A stretch of DNA of 9,939 nt. Origin: an uncultured Pseudomonadota bacterium (GTDB taxonomy: Bacteria > Pseudomonadota > Alphaproteobacteria > RF32 > CAG-239). The notes beneath the pieces were generated by a model. The model ran no database searches. It worked only from the letters and a program-made list of their open reading frames with translations, and was not told the DNA's origin. The stretch lies in assembly GCA_949295395.1 (NCBI GenBank), contig CASFLB010000037.1, positions 1 through 9,939 on the forward strand, given 5' to 3'. Position numbers and translations under genes: made by a program. Positions 4,613 through 9,939 of the stretch are shown here, piece after piece (the first letter of the stretch is position 1; each line of letters begins with the position of its first letter).

Positions 4613-6538
4613 TTATTCGCCTTGGTGCGGCATGCGGGCTTCTTCAACCAAGTTCTTAATGAAGTCGTCTAACTTCAAAATCTCTTGCTTGTCAGAGCCT
4701 AAGCGGCGGACGGTAACCGTGCCGTTTTCTTTCTCCTTAGCACCGACAACCGCAATGACCGGAACTTTGGCAACCGAGTGTTCTCTAATCTTATAAGTGA
4801 TTTTCTCGTTGCGCAAATCAGCTCTGGCCAGCAAGCCGTTCTTTTTCAGCTTGGCGGTGACTTCTTCGGCGTAATCGTCAAACTCGTTGACAATCGGGCA
4901 GACGACAACTTGTTCCGGTGACAGCCACAGCGGCAATTTGCCGGCGTGGTTCTCAATCAAGATACCCAAGAAGCGTTCGATTGAGCCAAACAAAGCGCGG
5001 TGAAGCATTACCGGTTGATGTTTCTCACCGTCTTCGCCGATATAAGAAATATCAAAGCGCTGGGGCAAGTTCATGTCAACCTGAATGGTGCCGCACTGCC
5101 ATTCACGGCCAATTGCATCCTTCAAAATGAACTCAAGTTTTGGGCCGTAGAATGCGCCTTCGCCTTCGTTGATTTCATATTCATAGCCGTGAGAGGTGAG
5201 GGCGTTTGCTAAAGCTTTTTCGCAGATGTCCCAAATCTCATCGCTACCAATTCTCTTTTCCGGACGGGTCGACAGATAAATCTTAACCTCATCAAAGCCG
5301 AAGTCTTTATAAATATCCAATATCAGCTTCAAGGTGGTGATGCATTCTTCCTCCATTTGTTCCGGTGTGCAGAAAATGTGGGCATCGTCTTGGGTAAACT
5401 CACGAACTCTCATCAAGCCCATTAAAGATCCTGAAGCCTCGTAGCGGTTGACCTTACCAAACTCGGCAACTCTTAACGGCAAATCACGATAAGACTTAAT
5501 ACCTTGTTTGTAAACCAGCAAACCTCCGGGGCAGTTCATCGGCTTAATGCAGAACCACTTTTTATCTTCGGTTTGGCCAGAATAGTTGTGTGCACCGTAT
5601 TTTTCCCAGTGACCCGATGTCTCCCATAAAATGCGGTCCATAACACGCGGGGTTGAAATCTCAATATAACCGTTGTTTTCTTGACGGTTTCTCATGTATT
5701 CAATCAACTTGCGGTAAATTTTGTAGCCTTTGTCATGCCAGAAAACAGCTCCGGGAGCGTATTCGGGTTCAAAGTGGAACAAGTCCATCTCTTTGCCAAT
5801 TTTGCGGTGGTCGCGCTTGGCGGCTTCTTCCAACATCAGCAAGTATGCGTCCAAGTCCTTTTTATCTGCCCAAGCTGTTGCGTAAATACGCTGCAACATT
5901 TCTTTGGTCGAATCGCCACGCCAATATGCGCCTGCAACCTTGGTCAGCTTGAAAGCGTTACCAATCTTGCCGGTTGACGGAACGTGAGGACCACGGCACA
6001 AGTCTGTGAAATCACCCTGGCGATAGAGAGAAATTGTTTCTCCTTCCGGCAGGTCTTCAATGATTTCGGCCTTGTAATGTTCGCCTTTGTTCTTGAAGAA
6101 CTTAATGGCTTCGTCACGCGGCATGACGATGCGTTCAACTTTTTCGTCACGCTTAACAATCTCGTGCATTTTTTCTTCTATCTTGGCGAAGTCTTCCGTC
6201 GTGAACGGTTCTTTTCTTGAAAAGTCATAGTAAAAACCATTTTCAATCGCCGGTCCAATTGTTACTTGAACATCAGGCCAAAGTTCTTTAACTGCCTCAG
6301 CCATGACGTGAGAGCAAGAGTGGCGCAGAATATGTAAGCCCTCTTTGTCTCTGCCGGTGATGATAGTCACGGTTGCGTCGGTAGTTATCGGAGTGCTTAA
6401 ATCCTGTGTGGTGCCGTTTACGGTGATAGCTAATGCCGCTTTGGCTAAATTAGGACTAATCTTATTGGCAATGTCAAAACCGTTGACACCGCTCTCCATT
6501 TCTAAAATACTTCCGTCCGGAAGTTTTATCGCAACCAT
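4613..6538 (-). CDS. thrS: Threonine-tRNA ligase (ThrRS)
   Basis: A class II aminoacyl-tRNA synthetase that charges tRNA-Thr with threonine in the cytoplasm. It is complete at 641 residues, the usual bacterial length. The N-terminal TGS-type domain (1-60) is followed by the editing domain, with H73 and H77 of HSCSH and C181 and H185 of CRGPH, which clears mischarged Ser. In the catalytic domain the zinc-binding residues C336 (PMNCPGG), H387 (DDAHIF) and H513 (MLHRALFG) are all present, as are class II motif 2 (RYEASG through REFTQDD) and motif 3 (GSIERFLGILIE). The anticodon-binding domain starts near PLWLSPEQVVV. The start has GAGG 7 nt upstream. The glycosyltransferase ends 30 nt before it with no terminator, so the two are likely cotranscribed. 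No leader of the Firmicutes T-box kind is visible. Confidence 0.98.
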   Translation of the reverse strand: MVAIKLPDGSILEMESGVNGFDIANKISPNLAKAALAITVNGTTQDLSTPITTDATVTIITGRDKEGLHILRHSCSHVMAEAVKELWPDVQVTIGPAIENGFYYDFSRKEPFTTEDFAKIEEKMHEIVKRDEKVERIVMPRDEAIKFFKNKGEHYKAEIIEDLPEGETISLYRQGDFTDLCRGPHVPSTGKIGNAFKLTKVAGAYWRGDSTKEMLQRIYATAWADKKDLDAYLLMLEEAAKRDHRKIGKEMDLFHFEPEYAPGAVFWHDKGYKIYRKLIEYMRNRQENNGYIEISTPRVMDRILWETSGHWEKYGAHNYSGQTEDKKWFCIKPMNCPGGLLVYKQGIKSYRDLPLRVAEFGKVNRYEASGSLMGLMRVREFTQDDAHIFCTPEQMEEECITTLKLILDIYKDFGFDEVKIYLSTRPEKRIGSDEIWDICEKALANALTSHGYEYEINEGEGAFYGPKLEFILKDAIGREWQCGTIQVDMNLPQRFDISYIGEDGEKHQPVMLHRALFGSIERFLGILIENHAGKLPLWLSPEQVVVCPIVNEFDDYAEEVTAKLKKNGLLARADLRNEKITYKIREHSVAKVPVIAVVGAKEKENGTVTVRRLGSDKQEILKLDDFIKNLVEEARMPHQGE

Positions 6539-6568
6539 TTTAAAACCTCTTTTTCTTTATTAAAGTTA

Positions 6569-7732
6569 TTATTTATTTTTATTTTGATTTACCACTTCGC
6601 GGTAAACCTCAATAGTTTTATCACACATTATTTGTTTTGTAAAATGTTCTCTTACATTTTTTATGGCCGAATCTGAAATTTTTTTCGTTTCAGCCTTGTT
6701 TAAAGACAGCGCCCAGTCTAAAGCATCCGCCAAAGACTGCGGGTTGTTGCTTTCAAACAGTTTGCCGGTTATGCCGTCTTGAATCGTGTCTAAGCTACCG
6801 CCGATGTTGGAGGCAACGACGATTTTTCCCATGGCTTGGCCTTCAATTGAAATACGGCCAAAAGCTTCGGGCTCAATTGCTGTCGATAAAACAACTGTGG
6901 AAACCATCATTAAGGCCGGAACATCTTGGTAGCGACCGAAGAATCCGATACGGTCGTCAAGCTTGTATTTGCGGGCCAGTTTCTTTAAGTAATCTAAATA
7001 TTTTTGCCTTCCCTGTGCGTCGCCGGCAATAATGCAATAGTAGTTTTGATTCTTCATTAAATGCAGAGCTTCAATCAGAAGATGTTGGCCTTTCCAGCGG
7101 GTGACTCTTCCGGGGAGGAGCAAAACAGGACGGTCGTCGGCAATGTTATATTCTTTGATTTTGTTTATCATGCGTGCTTGAGTTACGGCCGAGGGGGAGA
7201 ATTTTTCGATATCGGCGCAGCGATGAATCAAACGAATCTTGCTTTCTTCTGTTTTAGGATAATTTTTCAAAATGTGATTTTTGATGTGATTGGAAATCGC
7301 AATTACTCTTTCGCCATATGTCATAACACGGTTGTATAATTTTTTTATGCCCAAAGGGCCTAAGCCATAAGTTCCGTGGAATGTGGTGACATAATGTGCG
7401 CCGGCTTTCTTGGCTGCCCAATAGGCGCTCCATGCCGGTGCACGTGAGCGAGCATGAACAATATTAATGTTGTTGGCTTTGATATATTGAGCCAATTTAT
7501 TAGCGTTGCTTAGCATGGTGAAGATGTTTTTGCTCTTTAAGGGAAGAGTTAAATGTCCGATTTTGTTTTTTTCTAATTCATAGACCATGCGTCCTCCTTG
7601 TGAGGCTACAAAGTTTTTGATGCCGGCTGCTTTCAAGGCTGTGGCAACTTCTATGGTTCCGGTTTCAACACCGCCGGTTTCAAGCTCCGGTAAGACTTGT
7701 AAGACAACAGGTTCTATTTCGTTATTCTTCAT
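6569..7732 (-). CDS. Glycosyltransferase family 4 (GT-B), likely LPS or surface polysaccharide synthesis
   Basis: A 387-residue retaining GT-B glycosyltransferase that transfers a sugar from a nucleotide-sugar donor onto an envelope glycan at the cytoplasmic face of the membrane. The N-terminal acceptor domain opens with LPELETGGVETGTIEVATAL (14-33) and contains HARSRAPAWSAYWAAKKAG (93-111) and TTFHGTYG (116-123). The C-terminal donor domain starts at VLLLPGRVTRWKG (203-215) and has the GT4 signature E-x7-E at E289 and E297 in EPEAFGRISIE. It is closest in feel to alphaproteobacterial enzymes annotated as LPS glycosyltransferases; the exact sugar and linkage cannot be told. AAGGA lies 7 nt before ATG 7732. 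It lies downstream of the dxs terminator and 30 nt upstream of thrS; no convincing promoter was found just upstream. Confidence 0.92.
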   Translation of the reverse strand: MKNNEIEPVVLQVLPELETGGVETGTIEVATALKAAGIKNFVASQGGRMVYELEKNKIGHLTLPLKSKNIFTMLSNANKLAQYIKANNINIVHARSRAPAWSAYWAAKKAGAHYVTTFHGTYGLGPLGIKKLYNRVMTYGERVIAISNHIKNHILKNYPKTEESKIRLIHRCADIEKFSPSAVTQARMINKIKEYNIADDRPVLLLPGRVTRWKGQHLLIEALHLMKNQNYYCIIAGDAQGRQKYLDYLKKLARKYKLDDRIGFFGRYQDVPALMMVSTVVLSTAIEPEAFGRISIEGQAMGKIVVASNIGGSLDTIQDGITGKLFESNNPQSLADALDWALSLNKAETKKISDSAIKNVREHFTKQIMCDKTIEVYREVVNQNKNK

Positions 7733-7741
7733 TTTTTATTC

Positions 7742-7753
7742 CTTAAGCTTAAG
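7742..7753. other. 12-bp perfect palindrome before the glycosyltransferase
   Basis: CTTAAGCTTAAG is self-complementary over 12 bp and partly overlaps the AAGGA ribosome binding site of the glycosyltransferase gene. It could be a small operator or hide the binding site in the mRNA, but in AT-rich DNA a palindrome of this size may be chance. Confidence 0.25.
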
Positions 7754-7759
7754 TTCATT

Positions 7760-7831
7760 TTATTTATTTTTTACATCTTTTTCTTGGCCTCGCCAAGCAT
7801 AATCCTTGGGAAATTCACAAGAGGCGAGCAA
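7760..7831 (-). pseudogene. Lipobox-containing short frame with no proper start codon
   Basis: On the minus strand a frame reads YFLLASCEFPKDYAWRGQEK, then DVKNK and a stop. LASC fits the lipobox, with Cys at 7819-7817, preceded by a short hydrophobic stretch and further upstream by Arg-Lys. Everything about it looks like a small lipoprotein except that no ATG or GTG is in frame; TTG at 7831 would leave only four residues before the Cys, and the upstream codons coincide with the dxs terminator. It may be the remnant of a lipoprotein gene whose 5' end was lost, or a chance frame. It is not in frame with dxs. Confidence 0.3.
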
Positions 7832-7858
7832 AAAATAAGCTCCCTTGCGGGAGCTTAT
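7830..7858 (-). terminator. Intrinsic terminator of dxs
   Basis: On the minus strand ATAAGCTCCC (7858-7849), loop GCAA, and GGGAGCTTAT (7844-7835) make a perfect 10-bp stem, with a run of six T (7835-7830) after it. It begins 4 nt after the dxs stop, so the glycosyltransferase downstream should have its own promoter. Confidence 0.88.
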
Positions 7859-7862
7859 CAGG

Positions 7863-9611
7863 TTATTTGAGTGCTGTTTTGATTATCTCTTCGGGAGAAA
7901 GGTTATAACGGCGATACAGCTCTGTGGCAGAAACACGATTGGTGAATTCTTTATCCGCACCAAAGCAATAAGTCTTTATTCCTTTTTGTGCGAAGAATCG
8001 GGCAATTTTTTCTCCGAAGCCGCCAGAGGTGCAGCCATCTTCCAAGGTGATAATTGTCTCATGCTTTTGGCTTATTTCTTCCAGCATTTCTTTATCCAAA
8101 AGGCTTGAAAAACGCGGGTTGATAATCGTGGCGTTAATTCCTTGCTGTTTAAGTGCCGAGGCAGTTTGTTCCGCTAATTCAAGGAAGCTGCCAAGGCCGA
8201 AAATTGCGACTTTTTCGCCTTGTTTGGTGATTTCAAATTTTCCGAGTTTTATCTCTGCCTTTGGGGCATAGGTGAGATGTGCCGGTGTTTGCCACGGTGT
8301 ACGAATAACAACCGGAAAGTCTGTTTGTTCTAAGGCCCAATCCAGCATCTTTAAGGTTTCTTCTTTAGTCGATGGTGCCAAACATACAAGATTTGGAATG
8401 TTTGAAAGTAACGGAATGTCAAATATTGATAGGTGCGTGACATCGCCGCCTGATATTCCCGTTCCTTCAATGATCATAACTGCCGGTGATTTGTTGATGC
8501 ACAAATCTTGCGAAACTTGGTCATAAGCGCGCTGGATAAAACCGCCGAAGAACAAAGCAACCGGCTTAATGCCATAATGTGCCATGCCTGATGCCGAGGC
8601 GACAGCATGTTCTTCGGCAATGCCGGCGTCAATGTATTGTGATGGATGTTTTTCACGGTATTCTTGGAGGCAAAGAGCTCCCGGTGTGCCGGCGTTGATG
8701 ACCATGATTCTTTTATCTGCAACGGCTTTTTTATCAAGGTAATCGGCAATAATGGTGCCGTAGTTTTCTGATGATGATAGATTAATATTTTTGCCGGTTT
8801 CAAGGTCAAACGGCGTTGTCCAATGGAAATGTTCTTTGTCTTCTGTGGCCGGTTTGTAGCCACAACCTTTTAGCGTGTGAACGTGAATGACCAAGGGTTT
8901 TTGTGTGTCTTTGGCTTGTTGCAAAACACTGATTAATTCTGCCGCGTCGTTGCCGTTTTCAACATATTGATAGTCGAAGCCGAGGGCTTTGAAATAGTTA
9001 TCGGGGGCGGTGCCTTTGGAGGCTCTGAGCTTGGCAAGGTTGCCGTAAATTCCGCCATAGTTCTTGGCAATAGACATTTCATTATCATTAATAATGACGA
9101 TAAAGTTTGAGCCAAGTTCGGCTGCGTTATCCAAGCCTTCAAAAGCTTCGCCGCCGGATAATGAGCCATCACCAATAATGGCTATGATATTTTCTTTGTT
9201 ACCCATAGCGTCGCGAGCTTTAGCCAAGCCATAAGCTAAGCTGACGGAGGTTGAGGTGTGTCCTATGGTGAAAATATCGTGTTCGCTTTCTTCCGGTGCG
9301 GTAAAGCCGGAACATTCTCCGAATCGGGCATCATCTATGAAGGCTGCTTTCCTGCCGGTTAAAATTTTGTGTGGGTAACTTTGGTGACTGACATCCCAAA
9401 TGATTTTATCTTTGGGTGATTCAAAAACATAATGCAAGGCTACGGCCAATTCGACAACGCCTAAGTTGGGGCCGACGTGTCCGCCGATTTTGCTGACGCG
9501 ATTGAGAATCGCTTGGCGCATTTCTTGGCATAATTGCGGAAGTTTTGAAAGCTCTAGTTTTTTTAAGTCTGCCGGAGTGTTTATTGTTTCCAGTATTGAA
9601 TAGTCAGTCAT
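7863..9611 (-). CDS. dxs: 1-deoxy-D-xylulose-5-phosphate synthase, short divergent type
   Basis: DXS condenses pyruvate with glyceraldehyde 3-phosphate, using thiamine diphosphate, to make DXP for isoprenoids, thiamine and pyridoxal phosphate. The 582 residues cover all three DXS domains. H45 (GGHVGPNLG), H76/H81 (WDVSHQSYPHK), the cofactor motif GDG (147-149) through N177 (NDNEMSI), and catalytic E333 (AEEHAV) are present. It is about 40 residues shorter than E. coli DXS (620), mainly because the insert after NDNEMSI is trimmed. The substrate-pocket sequence DRAG-x-VGADG-x-TH reads EGTGISGGDVTH (382-393), so the usual Arg is Gly and one residue is missing. This resembles a compact DXS group known from some Firmicutes and Fusobacteria. 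ATG 9611 is chosen: AGGA lies 5 nt upstream, against 2 nt for ATG 9614, and the frame from 9644 overlaps the leader. It has its own promoter after the tuf terminator. Confidence 0.9.
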   Translation of the reverse strand: MTDYSILETINTPADLKKLELSKLPQLCQEMRQAILNRVSKIGGHVGPNLGVVELAVALHYVFESPKDKIIWDVSHQSYPHKILTGRKAAFIDDARFGECSGFTAPEESEHDIFTIGHTSTSVSLAYGLAKARDAMGNKENIIAIIGDGSLSGGEAFEGLDNAAELGSNFIVIINDNEMSIAKNYGGIYGNLAKLRASKGTAPDNYFKALGFDYQYVENGNDAAELISVLQQAKDTQKPLVIHVHTLKGCGYKPATEDKEHFHWTTPFDLETGKNINLSSSENYGTIIADYLDKKAVADKRIMVINAGTPGALCLQEYREKHPSQYIDAGIAEEHAVASASGMAHYGIKPVALFFGGFIQRAYDQVSQDLCINKSPAVMIIEGTGISGGDVTHLSIFDIPLLSNIPNLVCLAPSTKEETLKMLDWALEQTDFPVVIRTPWQTPAHLTYAPKAEIKLGKFEITKQGEKVAIFGLGSFLELAEQTASALKQQGINATIINPRFSSLLDKEMLEEISQKHETIITLEDGCTSGGFGEKIARFFAQKGIKTYCFGADKEFTNRVSATELYRRYNLSPEEIIKTALK

Positions 9612-9655
9612 CATATTCCTCTCTTCTAAAATTTTGTTCGGCATAAGATTAGCCT

Positions 9656-9676
9656 ATTATAGCTACTCTAAGTCAA
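9656..9676 (-). promoter_or_regulatory. Tentative dxs promoter region
   Basis: The minus strand holds TTGACT (9676-9671) and a perfect TATAAT (9661-9656), but only 9 nt apart, too close to work as one promoter. Either TATAAT is used with a poor -35 (AAAACA), or TTGACT is used with TAATCT 19 nt further on. A promoter is expected between the tuf terminator and dxs. Confidence 0.35.
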
Positions 9677-9692
9677 GATGTTTTTTTATTTT

Positions 9693-9737
9693 AGATATAA
9701 AAAAAGCTTCGGTCGAAACCGAAGCTTTTTATTTTTT
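9693..9737. terminator. Strong terminator after tuf, likely active on both strands
   Basis: AAAAAGCTTCGGT (9701-9713) and ACCGAAGCTTTTT (9718-9730) pair perfectly over 13 bp. On the minus strand the loop is TTCG, a stable tetraloop, and the stem ends in TTTTTTT. On the plus strand it is followed by ATTTTTTT. It sits 19 nt past the tuf stop codon. Confidence 0.92.
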
Positions 9738-9749
9738 TGTGATTTGGTA

Positions 9750-9939
9750 TTACTTCAAAATCTTAGAAACCACACCAGCACCAACAGTGTGACCACCTTC
9801 ACGGATAGCGAAACGAAGACCTTCGTTCATAGCAATCGGGTGAATCAATTTAACGGTCATGCGGATGTTATCACCAGGCATTACCATCTCTGTTCCTTCC
9901 GGCAATTCAATTGAACCGGTTACATCCGTTGTACGGAAA
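9750..9939 (-). CDS. tuf: Elongation factor Tu, C-terminal end (partial)
   Basis: EF-Tu carries aminoacyl-tRNA to the ribosome as a GTP complex. Only the last 62 residues lie in the window, running off the right edge. They read FRTTDVTGSIELPEGTEMVM, then PGDNIRMTVKLIHPIAMNEG and LRFAIREGGHTVGAGVVSKI, and end LK. This is the highly conserved third beta-barrel domain, with the normal bacterial ending GAGVVSKILK. Codons such as GGT, CGT and GTT are typical of highly expressed genes. It ends in a strong terminator, separate from dxs. Whether a second tuf copy exists cannot be judged here. Confidence 0.97.
   Translation of the reverse strand, partial: FRTTDVTGSIELPEGTEMVMPGDNIRMTVKLIHPIAMNEGLRFAIREGGHTVGAGVVSKILK

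Noticed and set aside
7769..7798. Nine-codon frame MLGEAKKKM after an AAGGAT sequence
   Set aside because: Too short to support, and it overlaps the lipobox frame; no evidence favours it as a leader peptide.
8474..9175. Other-frame open frames within dxs, and similar ones within thrS and the glycosyltransferase
   Set aside because: They lie wholly inside well-matched genes and show no protein-like composition or start sites.
9612..9644. Longer dxs start MPNKILEERN
   Set aside because: It has no ribosome binding site and would extend into the leader near the likely promoter; ATG 9611 has AGGA at the right distance.
1..9939. CRISPR array, tRNA, rRNA or known riboswitch
   Set aside because: No spaced direct repeats, cloverleaf, rRNA segment or recognisable riboswitch core was seen on either strand.

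Overview
The window looks like a piece of chromosome from a low-GC alphaproteobacterium. The best pointer is ribosomal protein L17: its HRKFSMTKSQRRALFSNL start and its YKERNGGYTRVLKAGLRYGDCAPMAIVELVDRD block read like alphaproteobacterial L17. The glycosyltransferase also resembles those of Rickettsia-like and Rhodospirillales-like genomes. The compact DXS variant and the secreted ankyrin protein would suit a host-associated or gut lineage, but this placement is inference.

Layout, left to right. Positions 1-139 look like one end of an IS3-type insertion sequence: the first 14 codons of a minus-strand OrfA-like protein, a two-way hairpin terminator, and a terminus beginning TGTACCCC. Next come a possible 25-residue plus-strand ORF and a two-way terminator at 272-306. 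A minus-strand gene of unknown function (319-1155, weakly GT-B-like) follows. Between it and the next gene lie two divergent sigma70-type promoters. Three plus-strand genes of unknown function follow: 1355-1921, 1952-2350 (two membrane segments) and 2454-3182. The last two each end in a hairpin terminator. After these comes rplQ (3379-3831) with its own promoter-like sequence and a structured leader, not joined to rpoA.

From 3900 to the right edge every gene is on the minus strand. In transcription order these are tuf (3' end only), a strong terminator, dxs, a terminator, a GT4 glycosyltransferase, thrS, a terminator, and a secreted ankyrin-repeat protein that converges on rplQ. The glycosyltransferase and thrS are 41 nt apart or less with no terminator between them and are probably cotranscribed.

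The recognised genes are housekeeping: translation (L17, ThrRS, EF-Tu), isoprenoid precursor and thiamine/pyridoxal precursor supply (DXS), and envelope polysaccharide or LPS assembly (GT4). The left third, with an IS end and four unrecognised genes that lack Shine-Dalgarno sequences, is the accessory part. No CRISPR array, tRNA, rRNA, phage module or clear new multi-gene system is visible. The items most worth a second look are the divergent short DXS, the detached rplQ with a folded leader, the lipobox-bearing reading frame without a start codon between dxs and the glycosyltransferase, and the orphan genes at 319-3182.
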